Shown here one piece after another: positions 45,009 through 53,878 of a stretch of 54,289 nucleotides of DNA. A program made the translations under genes and the position numbers. Location of the stretch: positions 160,001-214,289 of the forward strand of contig JACTNB010000008.1 of NCBI GenBank assembly GCA_014584345.1. Direction: 5' to 3'. Source of the stretch: Planctomycetota bacterium. Lineage in GTDB: Bacteria > Planctomycetota > Planctomycetia > Planctomycetales > Planctomycetaceae. The notes under the pieces were generated by a model that was given only the letters and a program-made list of their open reading frames with translations, did not search any database and had not been told where the DNA came from. Each line of letters begins with the position of its first letter. Positions within the stretch are counted from its first letter, which is position 1.

Positions 45009-45049
45009 TGGAACGATTCGTTATTTGAACGGCAAGTTTTTCAAGAAAA

Positions 45050-45086
45050 CAACGGCACAAGCATCCGCCGTTGCTCTAGTTTTTTT
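45050..45086 (+). terminator. Intrinsic terminator or attenuator just upstream of the haem dehydrogenase-like gene
   Basis: CAACGGC (45050-45056) pairs with GCCGTTG (45067-45073) across a 10-nt loop, and a run of seven Ts follows at 45080-45086 after CTCTAG. This is the best terminator-like structure seen in the window. It ends only 25 bases before the ATG at 45112. If it works, it would stop transcription coming from the DUF1501 gene or act as an attenuator in the leader of the next gene. Confidence 0.5.
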
Positions 45087-45111
45087 GCCCCGATTGAAAA
45101 AAGTGAACGGA

Positions 45112-48100
45112 ATGCGAACAGTCTGGTTGAGCGTGGTGGCGACGTTTCTGGTTTTCCCCGGGGTGCGCTCCTGGTCTCAAAATGTCCCCTACCAGCCGCC
45201 GATTGCCCAGGCCTCTGCCGAGGGGGAGCAGGCGATTGCCACCTTCCGCGCGCCTCCGGGAACGCGGATCGAACTGGTTGCCGCCGAGCCTCTTCTGGCT
45301 AATCCCGTCGCTTTCAGTATCGATGAACAGGGGCGGTTCTATGTCTGCGAAACGTTTCGGCAACAGCGTGGCGTCGAGGACAATCGCGGCCACATGTACT
45401 GGTTGCAGGATGATTTACAGGCGGAAGACGTCGAGGATCGCCGGGCGTATATTCTCAAGCATCACGCCGGGAAAATTGAACACTACACCAGCGAACGCGA
45501 ACGCATTCGCCTGCTGACGGACACCACCGGAGACGGAAGGCTCGATCGGGCCTCGGTCTTTGCGGAAGGATTTAACGACATCGTCGATGGCACAGGCGCG
45601 GGAGTGCTCGCCCTCGATAGGGACGTGTTTTTCACTTGCATTCCGAAACTCTGGAAATTCCGCGATACCACGGGCGATGACGTGGCCGATGTTGCCCGGG
45701 TGCTGCACAACGGCTTTGGCGTGCGATTCGCCTTTCGTGGGCACGACCTGCATGGCTTGACGCTCGGACCGGACGGACGAATTTACTTCAGTCTGGGAGA
45801 TCGCGGTTACAACGTGCAAACGGCGGAAGGGCAAATACTGCACCGTGCCGATACCGGGGCCGTGTTCCGCTGCGAACGCGATGGTGCGAATCTTGAAGTG
45901 TTCGCCTATGGCTTGCGCAATCCCCAGGAACTGGCCTTCGATGATGCCGGGAATCTGTTCACGGGAGACAATAACTCCGATAGCGGCGACCGGGCGCGCT
46001 GGGTGCATGTCTGCGAGGGGGGAGATTCGGGCTGGCGGATGAACTTTCAATATCTACCCGATCGGGGCCCCTGGAATCGGGAGCGGATCTGGCATCCCTA
46101 TCGTGCAGATGAACAAACCACACAGATTCAGCCTGCCTATATCATTCCTCCGGTCGCTTTCCTGGCCGATGGCCCGTCCGGACTGGTGGCCTATTACGGC
46201 GTAGGCCTGCCCGAACGCTACCGCGGACACTTCTTCCTCGCCGATTTCCGGGGGCAGGCAGCCAACAGTGGCATCCGGTCCTTTGCGAATCAGCCCCGCG
46301 GCGCCGGTTTTGAACTGGTCGATTCGCACGAATATCTCTGGAGCACTCTCGCCACCGATGTCGAATTTGGCTACGACGGCCGCATGTATTACACCGACTG
46401 GGTCAGCGGCTGGGAAGGACTCGGCAAGGGGCGGATTTACCGTTGCCTGCCCGAACAAGAATCGCTTCGGACGGCCGGGGATGAAGTCGCTGCCCTGTTT
46501 CGCCAGGGGTTTCGCGAGGCTTCCGTGGCGGAACTCACGGGCTGGTTGAAGCATGCCGATCGCCGCGTAAGGCAACGGACTCAACTGGAGTTGGTCCGCC
46601 GCCACGAGGGGGACCTGCTGGTGAAGCTGGCTCTCGGCGGGAACGATCCGCTCACGCGACAGCATGCCCTCTGGGGTGTGTGGGAACTGGGCAGACAACC
46701 CGACTCCGCGCGCTGGCTCGCTCCCCTGCTCCCCCTGTTGGCCGATACCGATGCAGAACTGGTGGCACAAGCCTGCCAGGTGCTGGGCGATTGCCGTCAT
46801 CGCCCAGCGGAGCAGGAGTTCACTCGGCTGCTCGAACATCCAGCCCCGCGCGTCCGTTATTTTGCCGCCCTGGGTCTTGGAAAGCTGGAATCGACTGCCG
46901 CAATTGCCCCGCTGTTCAGACTGCTCGCGGACAATAAAGAGGATGATCTAATTCTCCGGCATGCGGCGGTCATGGGCCTGACCGGGGCCGGTCGGACCCT
47001 GCTCCGCCAAACCGGGGATCTCGCGGAACTACAGGCCGGGGGGGGACACACTTCCCCCTCGGTGCGCATGGGAGTATTACTGGCATTAAGACGATTGCGG
47101 CATCCGGGAGTGGCTGCCTTCCTGACCGATGGGGAACCGCGTCTGGTTCTTGAAGCGGCCCGCGCCATACACGATGAACCGATGCTCGAGGCGTACCCGG
47201 CGTTGGCGGCAGTGCCTGTCGCCGCGGGAACTTCAGCGGAACTGGCCCGTCGCGTACTGCACGCGAACTTCACCCTGGGACATTCGGAACACGCGGAACG
47301 CATCGCACGCATCGCGGCACTCCCTACCGCAGAAGAGAGGGTGCGTCTGGAAGCGTTGGAGGAACTGGCGATGTGGGAAGCCCCCACACCGTTCGATCGG
47401 GTGACCAATCGATACCGGGAATTGGCCCCACGCCCGGCCGACTATCTGGAGGCGATTCTACGGCGCTATCTGGGGGCACTATTGAATGGGACCGAGGCAA
47501 TCCAGAAGCAGGCGGTCGCGCTGGCGGCGCAACGGGGAGTGCGGGATGTGGTCCCCATTCTGCGGGACGTGCTTGCCGATGAATCGCGCGATGTCGACTT
47601 CCGCGTGGCGGCTCTGCTGGCACTCGATCGCATCGACACCGAACCGGCACGCGAACGGGCACGCCAGTTGTTGACGGCACCGCATCCGGAACTACGCATC
47701 GCCGCGCGCGATATCCTGGTTGTCCGTGAACCGGAACAAGCCGCCAAACTGCTGGCGGAAGCCATGCAACACGGCACTCCGTTCGAACAACAGGCCGCAT
47801 TGCGGCAGTTGGCCACCCTGCCCGCCTCCTCAGCCCTGGCCCTCCTCAAAGACTGGCTGGAACGCCTGCTCGCAGGGAACGTGCCCGAGGAAATCCATCT
47901 CGATTTACTCCTCGCCGCCGAGCAGCACAAGGAGAGTCGACTCCAGCTTCTTGTGGCCGAGTACAATCGTCGACGCGACGTGAATGACGCGCTGTCCCAG
48001 TTTCGAGAGTGTCTCGTCGGTGGAGATGCCCGCCGGGGCGAGGAACTGTTTGCAGGCAGCGCGGTCGCCTCCTGCAGGCGGTGTCACGAAGTGAACGGCC

Positions 48101-48477
48101 AGGGGGGCGGCGTGGGGCCCGATCTTTCCGAAATCGCCAAGCTTAACGACCGGCGTTTTCTGCTGGAATCCCTGCTGCTGCCCGATGCCAAGATTGCCAA
48201 GGGCTTTGAAACCGTATTGATCGTGACGACCAGCGGTAAAATTATTTCGGGCATCCTCCGCGAGGAAACCGACGACTATCTACTGCTGATCGAACCGCTG
48301 GGAGGCGTCGTCAAAATTCCGCGGGACGATATCGATGACCGCGCTGTCGGAAAATCCGGCATGCCCGGCGATTTCGCCAGGCAGTTGAGTAAATCCGAAA
48401 TTCGCGACCTGGTGGAATATCTTGCCACACTCAAGCAGAAAAAAGTCCCTGCCGCCCACGGCGTGGAGAAAGAGTAA
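45112..48477 (+). CDS. Exported membrane-bound dehydrogenase-like propeller/HEAT/haem protein
   Basis: The frame runs from 44884, but the ATG at 45112 begins a clear signal peptide (TVWLSVVATFLVFPGVRSW) and gives 1121 residues. The propeller domain (about 45-460) includes APPGTRIELVAAEPLLANP, FSIDEQGRFYVCETFRQQ, GHDLHGLTLGPDGRIYFSLGD and FAYGLRNPQELAFDDAGNLF. HEAT repeats run from about 490 to 960 (for example LTRQHALWGVWELG and LRHAAVMGLTGAG). The PVC-type module closes the protein, with haem motif CRRCH at 988-992, GPDLSEIAKLNDRRFLLESL, TSGKIISGILREET and SKSEIRDLVEYLATL. Periplasmic; the substrate is unknown. It is related to the gene at 31264. A Nudix gene follows after 4 bp. Confidence 0.92.
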   Translation: MRTVWLSVVATFLVFPGVRSWSQNVPYQPPIAQASAEGEQAIATFRAPPGTRIELVAAEPLLANPVAFSIDEQGRFYVCETFRQQRGVEDNRGHMYWLQDDLQAEDVEDRRAYILKHHAGKIEHYTSERERIRLLTDTTGDGRLDRASVFAEGFNDIVDGTGAGVLALDRDVFFTCIPKLWKFRDTTGDDVADVARVLHNGFGVRFAFRGHDLHGLTLGPDGRIYFSLGDRGYNVQTAEGQILHRADTGAVFRCERDGANLEVFAYGLRNPQELAFDDAGNLFTGDNNSDSGDRARWVHVCEGGDSGWRMNFQYLPDRGPWNRERIWHPYRADEQTTQIQPAYIIPPVAFLADGPSGLVAYYGVGLPERYRGHFFLADFRGQAANSGIRSFANQPRGAGFELVDSHEYLWSTLATDVEFGYDGRMYYTDWVSGWEGLGKGRIYRCLPEQESLRTAGDEVAALFRQGFREASVAELTGWLKHADRRVRQRTQLELVRRHEGDLLVKLALGGNDPLTRQHALWGVWELGRQPDSARWLAPLLPLLADTDAELVAQACQVLGDCRHRPAEQEFTRLLEHPAPRVRYFAALGLGKLESTAAIAPLFRLLADNKEDDLILRHAAVMGLTGAGRTLLRQTGDLAELQAGGGHTSPSVRMGVLLALRRLRHPGVAAFLTDGEPRLVLEAARAIHDEPMLEAYPALAAVPVAAGTSAELARRVLHANFTLGHSEHAERIARIAALPTAEERVRLEALEELAMWEAPTPFDRVTNRYRELAPRPADYLEAILRRYLGALLNGTEAIQKQAVALAAQRGVRDVVPILRDVLADESRDVDFRVAALLALDRIDTEPARERARQLLTAPHPELRIAARDILVVREPEQAAKLLAEAMQHGTPFEQQAALRQLATLPASSALALLKDWLERLLAGNVPEEIHLDLLLAAEQHKESRLQLLVAEYNRRRDVNDALSQFRECLVGGDARRGEELFAGSAVASCRRCHEVNGQGGGVGPDLSEIAKLNDRRFLLESLLLPDAKIAKGFETVLIVTTSGKIISGILREETDDYLLLIEPLGGVVKIPRDDIDDRAVGKSGMPGDFARQLSKSEIRDLVEYLATLKQKKVPAAHGVEKE

Positions 48478-48481
48478 GCCC

Positions 48482-49012
48482 ATGCCTGCAATTCAAGTCG
48501 GGGAGCATGAAGACGAGGAATGGTTCGACGTGGTGGACGAGCAGGATCGCGTGCTCCGTTCTGCACCTCGTTCCGAGGTCCACCAGTGTGGACTCCTGCA
48601 TCGCGCGGCCCATGTGTGGGTTTTCAACTCGAGCGGGGAACTGTTGATTCATTTGCGCTCGGCGGGCAAGGAGGAAGAGCCTTCGAAGTGGACCTCCTCG
48701 GCGGCAGGCCATCTTTCCGCCGGAGAAACCTATGCCCAGGCGGCGAGCCGGGAACTTCAGGAAGAACTGGGGTTGGTTGCCGACCTGGAGTTCTGGCACA
48801 AGATTCCCTCCGGGCCGGATGTCGGTTACGAACACACGGCTCTGTTCGTGTGCCGTTGCGATCACCCTCCCACGCCCGATCCCCGGGAAATCGCCGAGTT
48901 CCGTTACGTATCTCCCGAACGGATTCGCGACTGGCTCGAACGCGAACCCCGGCTCTTCACGAACCCGTTCCGGCTGCTGTTCCGCTGGTACTGTGCCCGG
49001 GAACGGGATTGA
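48482..49012 (+). CDS. Nudix hydrolase
   Basis: 176 residues from the ATG at 48482, 4 bp after the stop of the haem gene; upstream in-frame starts would overlap that gene. The Nudix box is perfect: G76-x5-E82-x7-R90-E91-L-Q-E94-E95-L-G97-L98 in GHLSAGETYAQAASRELQEE. The N-terminal part (WFDVVDEQDRVLRSAPRSEV, HRAAHVWVFNSSGELLIHLRS) resembles the YfcD and isopentenyl-diphosphate isomerase-like branch. It hydrolyses a nucleoside diphosphate linked to another group, in the cytoplasm (no signal peptide); substrate not known. Being tightly linked to an exported haem protein is unexpected and may only reflect shared transcription. Confidence 0.92.
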   Translation: MPAIQVGEHEDEEWFDVVDEQDRVLRSAPRSEVHQCGLLHRAAHVWVFNSSGELLIHLRSAGKEEEPSKWTSSAAGHLSAGETYAQAASRELQEELGLVADLEFWHKIPSGPDVGYEHTALFVCRCDHPPTPDPREIAEFRYVSPERIRDWLEREPRLFTNPFRLLFRWYCARERD

Positions 49013-49130
49013 ACCTGCGAGCCCCCGCCGCGCCATTCGGGAACAGACTCCCGGAAGGCAACGGAATCCGAGCCGTCCCGTCATGCGGGAACGACTCGCT
49101 TTCCAGGATTCACCAGCAGCGAGAGGATTC

Positions 49131-50708
49131 TCAGCGGATCGCGCGATCCACCAGGTTCTGGGTAATCCGCTGCACGCGGGGATCGGGTCCATGGGGACGC
49201 GACCAGTGAGACCACGGCAGCATATGTCCGGGTGGATTGGATAAATCCTGACACCAGAAGATCGTCGAAGCATTGAAGACGAAATTGTTCTTGGGGCCGG
49301 AATAAATCGTGGCCTGCCATTTCGACGGATTCACGCCCCCCTGCAGCGCGACCCCTTCCGCCACGATTTCCAGGTCCTTGAGATCGGCGGGGGCATCGCC
49401 GTGATACTCCCAGCCGATCAACCCGGGAATCCGGTCGCCGTTCTTCATGCCGGTCCCTTCGAACATCCAGTGGTCCGCTTGGCTGACGATCCAGTCTCCA
49501 CCTCCGTTGACTGGGCGGATATTGCGGCCGCCCATCAGGTAGCCTTCATCCGGGCCACGATGGGGGTACGGCCCAAACAGTTTTTCGCGTTCGCTGGCAT
49601 ATTTGTAATCGGCACCGTAGGGACCGCCCCGAAAAATGATCCGGTTGGGACGCCCATCGGAACTGTCTCGGAATGGCGTCACCCAGCAGACGGAATTGCC
49701 GCTGAAAAACAGCAGATTGACACCGGCATCGCGCAACGTCACCACCGATTCGTACTGGCGAATGTCCCAGTATTCATCGTGCCCATTGCTGATGAAGGCC
49801 TTGCATTTCAAGGCCCGTTCGGGGGTCAGCATGTCACTGTTGGAACAGTAGGTCACATCGTAGCCGTGTTGTTCCAGCCAGTAGGCAAAGGGAAATTCAA
49901 AGCAGAGCCATTCCCCGGATCCCAGCGACTGGGGATTGCTGTAGATCTGCCCGTACTTGGCATACGGGCGATCGAAACTGACATCCGCCCACGGCCCCTG
50001 CACTCCCTTCGGGTGAGAATACAGGGAATAGTTCAGCGGCCAGCGATTGTACGCCTGCCAGGTATTGTCGGAACATTGCAGCAGGATATCGGCGGGGCGA
50101 TCGTCACGGACGATGAACACCACGTAATTCTGCCAGTACCCATGCCCGGATTGATCTCCCAGCGTCGTGAGCCGACCCAGGTACACGCCACTCGGCCAAT
50201 CGGCTGGAATCGTCAGGCGGGCGCTCGGTTTCCACTGGCACTCGCAGAGGTTTTTCTCTCCGGGTTGCGGGTCGGGCTGGGTTTCTCCATTGAAGGGCCC
50301 CAATTTGGTCATCAACCGTGCCCCCCGACCGCCATAATAGCCGGTCCGGAAAATCTCGATAATGAACTGCTGGGGTGGATTCGTGGAGACCATAATCTCC
50401 AGTGTCTCTCCCGCCGCCACGCTTTGTTTCGAACAGTAACCCTCGATATCCGGCGCGCGATAGCCGTCGCTCTTGTCGGCCCGCACCCGGGTCAGTTGCC
50501 AATCGAGACTCCCCTCTTTTGCGTTCTCGCGTTGGATCAGTGTGCGGTCCTTCGCGGTTTCCGGGGCCCCAGCAAAATTCGCCTGGGCCGTTCCGAGCGA
50601 AGTTGTTCCCGCACCCGTTGCCGAGATGGCCAGAGAACCGGCCACGGCGGTTCGCAACAGATCGCGACGACTGAATGCACTCTCCACAGGCTGATCCGAT
50701 GATGACAT
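49131..50708 (-). CDS. Tat-exported N,N-dimethylformamidase beta subunit-like protein
   Basis: I place the start at the ATG at 50708, with AAGGA upstream; the frame opens at 50831. The protein is then 525 residues with a twin-arginine signal SRRDLLRTAVAGSLAIS near residue 13. The body matches the large-subunit C-terminal domain family of N,N-dimethylformamidase: YCSKQSVAAGETLEIMVST, IEIFRTGYYGGRGARLM, WPSGVYLGRL, SDNTWQAYNRWPLNYSLY, FPFAYWLEQHGYDVTYCSN, KAFISNGHDEYWDIRQYE and GVNLLFFSGNSVCWV. Dimethylformamidase splits dimethylformamide into dimethylamine and formate, using an iron centre. No small-subunit gene is beside it, so an amidase role on another substrate, or none, is possible. Divergent from the PhoD-like gene. 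Confidence 0.82.
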   Translation of the reverse strand: MSSSDQPVESAFSRRDLLRTAVAGSLAISATGAGTTSLGTAQANFAGAPETAKDRTLIQRENAKEGSLDWQLTRVRADKSDGYRAPDIEGYCSKQSVAAGETLEIMVSTNPPQQFIIEIFRTGYYGGRGARLMTKLGPFNGETQPDPQPGEKNLCECQWKPSARLTIPADWPSGVYLGRLTTLGDQSGHGYWQNYVVFIVRDDRPADILLQCSDNTWQAYNRWPLNYSLYSHPKGVQGPWADVSFDRPYAKYGQIYSNPQSLGSGEWLCFEFPFAYWLEQHGYDVTYCSNSDMLTPERALKCKAFISNGHDEYWDIRQYESVVTLRDAGVNLLFFSGNSVCWVTPFRDSSDGRPNRIIFRGGPYGADYKYASEREKLFGPYPHRGPDEGYLMGGRNIRPVNGGGDWIVSQADHWMFEGTGMKNGDRIPGLIGWEYHGDAPADLKDLEIVAEGVALQGGVNPSKWQATIYSGPKNNFVFNASTIFWCQDLSNPPGHMLPWSHWSRPHGPDPRVQRITQNLVDRAIR

Positions 50709-51166
50709 GAGGTGTCCTTCACGCTGGAGGAGGGAAAAGTTCCGTGTCCGAAAATACTCTCGCGGGGCGACCCGATATGCCCCAAACCCCGTTTCACAGA
50801 TAATACCCTCCCAGATATCACCTGTCATCACTGGGCAGAAAATTGACCTTCTGCACCCCCAAACCCATCACCCGCGCGATCACTGGTAAACAGGGGCCAG
50901 ACTATCGGGGAATCGTGTTCGAACATACGGATTGCAGTCACGGGGCTTGCGGAAATCCATGCTTCCTCTGACGGTGCACCGGTCTGTCTATCCGCACCGA
51001 TTCGACTTCTCTTATGCCGTCCATTATGCTTTCGTTTTTATGTGTTGAAGCGTGCCATCCTCCTACGGGGCAACCCATGGCGTTGTGATTTGCTTCAGGC
51101 AACGCGGAGGCAACAGCACCCTACCCCTCGATTTTTGCACCTGGAATTGTTTGAAGGAGACTCGAA
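50709..51166. other. 458-bp divergent region between two Tat-exported enzymes
   Basis: It must contain promoters for the genes on both sides. The part nearest the PhoD-like gene holds an A/T-richer stretch (about 51010-51050) that could be its promoter, followed by an AAGGAGA ribosome site just before 51167. I see a GTTCGAAC palindrome near 50920 and no longer repeat or RNA gene. Confidence 0.4.
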
Positions 51167-53482
51167 ATGGCATCGATTTCCCGCCGCGAGGCGCTGCAGT
51201 GGATTGGTCTCGGCTCGACGGTGGTGGGGCTGGCGGAATCGGGTGCCGTCCCGGCCCACGCCTCGGTCGCTCCGGATGGCGTCGTGGGACGTTGGCGGAA
51301 CTCTTCCGATCGCGTCTGGCTAGGGGCGGAATTCTGGGCCAATCCGATGGAAGACTGGCGGCTCGTCGAGGGGGCAGCGGAATGCCAGTCGGCCGGGGGG
51401 GACCGCAATATTCACCTGCTGACCCACGAACTGACCGATCCCGCACAACCCTTCGCGATGCAAGTTACGCTGCGTCAGTTGGAAATCGTGAAGCAGGACG
51501 GCGGGGCCGGTTTCCGACTGGGACTCCGTAGCGACATCGGCGAATATCGCGCCAATTGCTTCGCCAAGGGGGGGCTGAATGCCGGTTGGATCGAGGGGCA
51601 ACTGGCCCTGGCAGGCAAGCGGCAGACATACGCCGGGCTCCGCGACGTTCGGGAGCTTACGCTCTCCCTCGTCGCGACCCCCCGGCAGGATCTGGTGCTT
51701 CTGGAGTTGACCGCCACCGATTCCAGCGGCAAGGTGCTGGGAACCCTGCAGAACAGCGTGCCTGCCGAAAAGTTGCTCGGGAATATCGCCCTGGTCAACA
51801 ATTTCGACCCCAGCCTGAAGGCTCGGCAGGGGGCCCGCTATCGATTTGTGGACTGGAGCGTAACGGGCAAGGCCTTCCGCGTGGAGAGTTCGCGAAAATT
51901 CGGCCCCATTTTATGGTCGATGTATTCGCTGAGCGATTCACGCGAACCCGAGGGCTACGTCTTCAAAATCACCGCCCTGACCGGGCCGGTTGGCATGGCC
52001 TGTCGGCCCCGCATCGAACTGCAGGCGGAAATTGCGGGAGAGTGGAAATCACTGGGTGAGTCTACTCCCGATACCGATGCCTGGACAACAACCTTCAGGA
52101 TCCCCAACTGGGACGCCCGCCACCAGACTCCCTACCGGTTGATCTACCGTGAACAGGGGAAAGACGGTCGGACGTTCGAGGCGGAACGCACCGGGCTGGT
52201 GAAGGCCAACCCCGAAGGACGGCCGTTGCGCATGGCGGCATTGACCTGCCAGAACGATTACGCCTTCCCCTACGAACCCGTCGCGAACAACGTCCTCGCG
52301 CTCGATCCCGATCTGGTCTACTTTTCCGGCGATCAGCTTTACGAAAATCATGGCGGGTACGGTGTCATCCGCGACGAGGAAGTTCCCGCCATCCTGAATT
52401 ACCTGCGCAAGTTCTACCAGTTCGGCTGGTCCTTTGGGGAAGTGATGCGCGATCGCCCCACGTTGTGCATTCCCGACGACCACGACGTCTTCCATGGCAA
52501 TCTGTGGGGCGAAGCCGGTAAAAAAATGGCAGAGGGGACCACCTCCTCCGCCGGAGGATATCGCCAGCCCGCGCGGATGGTGAATGTGGTCCACAAAACC
52601 TGCGTAAGCCATCATCCCGATGTCGCCGACCCGACACCCGTTCTGCAGGACATCAGCACGTATTATGGCGACATGGTATATGGAAACGTCGGTTTCCTAG
52701 TGCTGGCCGATCGGCAGTGGAAGTCGGGCCCCGAGCATGTGGATACCGGCACCGGCCGCGCTGACCACGTCCTCGATCCTAACTTCGATACCACCACCCT
52801 CGATAAGCCCGGCCTGGTGTTGCTGGGCGAGCGGCAGGAAAAATTCCTGGAACAATGGATGCACGACTGGCGGGGACACGCCATGAAAGTGGTGTTGAGC
52901 CAGACCGTCTTTGCCGGGCTGGCCACGCATCATGGCGGCTACGACGGGTACCTGAAAGCCGACCTCGATTCCGGCTCCTGGCCCCAGACCGCACGCAATC
53001 GCACGATCCGCCTGATGAAACCCGGCATGCCCTTGCACATCAATGGCGATCAGCACCTGACGACACTGTCCCAGTACGGTGCAGATCAGCAACGCGACGG
53101 TTGCTGGTCCTTCTGCACCCCCGCCATCGCGGTGGGCTATCCCCGCTGGTGGCGCCCCGACGAACTGAACATGCCTCACAAAAACCGACCCGCGCACGGG
53201 TTGCCCGACACCGGAGAATACACCGATTCCTTCGGCAATTTCACCTACGTGTATGCCGTTGGGAATCCGGAAGTCCCCACGGCGACGCAGCGCTACGAAA
53301 AGGCACATCAAAAAGGGAGTGGCTTTGGATTCGTAACGATCGACACCGTGAAAAAAACCTACTTCATCGAGTCGTTCCGGTTCCTCGTGGATGCGAAAAA
53401 CCCGAAGCCAGGCGATCAATTTCCTGGCTGGCCAGTCACCATTCATCAGCGTGAAAACGGGGGTGACAACCTCCTGAAATAA
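51167..53482 (+). CDS. Tat-exported PhoD-like metallophosphatase with N-terminal beta domain
   Basis: 771 residues. ATG preceded by AAGGAGA; twin-arginine signal SRREALQWIGLGS (Arg6-Arg7). Residues about 40-235 form a beta-rich domain of concanavalin/LamG-like appearance (WLGAEFWANPMEDWRLVEGA, FVDWSVTGKAFRVES). A short fibronectin-like part follows, then the PhoD metal site: Cys361 (LTCQNDY), Asp389 in DLVYFSGDQLYE, the DDHD block at 437-440 in LCIPDDHDVFHGN, and the HINGDQHLTTL block with GDQH at 627-630. The PhoD family are calcium/iron phosphodiesterases or phosphomonoesterases that work outside the cytoplasm. The added N-terminal domain makes it longer than classical PhoD (about 550). Likely role is phosphate release from an organic polymer. 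Confidence 0.88.
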   Translation: MASISRREALQWIGLGSTVVGLAESGAVPAHASVAPDGVVGRWRNSSDRVWLGAEFWANPMEDWRLVEGAAECQSAGGDRNIHLLTHELTDPAQPFAMQVTLRQLEIVKQDGGAGFRLGLRSDIGEYRANCFAKGGLNAGWIEGQLALAGKRQTYAGLRDVRELTLSLVATPRQDLVLLELTATDSSGKVLGTLQNSVPAEKLLGNIALVNNFDPSLKARQGARYRFVDWSVTGKAFRVESSRKFGPILWSMYSLSDSREPEGYVFKITALTGPVGMACRPRIELQAEIAGEWKSLGESTPDTDAWTTTFRIPNWDARHQTPYRLIYREQGKDGRTFEAERTGLVKANPEGRPLRMAALTCQNDYAFPYEPVANNVLALDPDLVYFSGDQLYENHGGYGVIRDEEVPAILNYLRKFYQFGWSFGEVMRDRPTLCIPDDHDVFHGNLWGEAGKKMAEGTTSSAGGYRQPARMVNVVHKTCVSHHPDVADPTPVLQDISTYYGDMVYGNVGFLVLADRQWKSGPEHVDTGTGRADHVLDPNFDTTTLDKPGLVLLGERQEKFLEQWMHDWRGHAMKVVLSQTVFAGLATHHGGYDGYLKADLDSGSWPQTARNRTIRLMKPGMPLHINGDQHLTTLSQYGADQQRDGCWSFCTPAIAVGYPRWWRPDELNMPHKNRPAHGLPDTGEYTDSFGNFTYVYAVGNPEVPTATQRYEKAHQKGSGFGFVTIDTVKKTYFIESFRFLVDAKNPKPGDQFPGWPVTIHQRENGGDNLLK

Positions 53483-53627
53483 CCCAGGGGAAAAAGGATA
53501 AGATGCAGTCATGCCGAACTATCATCATGTCAATGGACCTGACGGAACGTTTTCTTCACCGTGGCGGCACATCGACGGTGGAGGTTGTTTTATGTCGAGG
53601 AAAATCGCACACAACTGGATGAGGACA

Positions 53628-53878
53628 TTAGCCCGGATTTCTCACCAGGATCAATAAATCAGGATTGTTGACTTCGACGAACTAGCCGCGCCCGTGAGGA
53701 AGCGGGCAAAACTGGGGCCAGGGTTGTCGCAATGCATTGCCATTACTTCAGTTATGCCATGGTGGCACTCCTCGGAGAACCGCCCGCGTGGCCCGCTTCC
53801 TGACGGGCGCGGCTAGTTTTTCAGGCACTTTCGAGACATAATTTACCGCATTGGCAACTGTGCGGAAAATGCAGCCAA
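53628..53878 (+). repeat. Dispersed palindromic repeat, copy C (MITE-like)
   Basis: 251 bp in the same orientation as copy A. Stem arms are at 53680-53706 and 53792-53818, again with an 85-nt spacer. The left end is TTAGCCCGGATTTCTCACC; the right end is more degenerate. The left arm carries GTGAGG as in copy A, but the right arm carries CCTGAC as in copy B, so one stem position is a G-G mismatch. GGACA occurs just outside both ends (53623-53627 and 53880-53884), which could be a target duplication but is too short to be sure. The rest of the gap 53483-54098 shows no gene. Confidence 0.85.

Noticed and set aside
1101..53818. A short frame reading MP-KLAAPVRKR--RAVL in all three repeat copies
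   Set aside because: The shared peptide comes from the conserved stem DNA. Most differences between copies would change amino acids, the frames end at different places and no ribosome site is present, so I treat it as non-coding.
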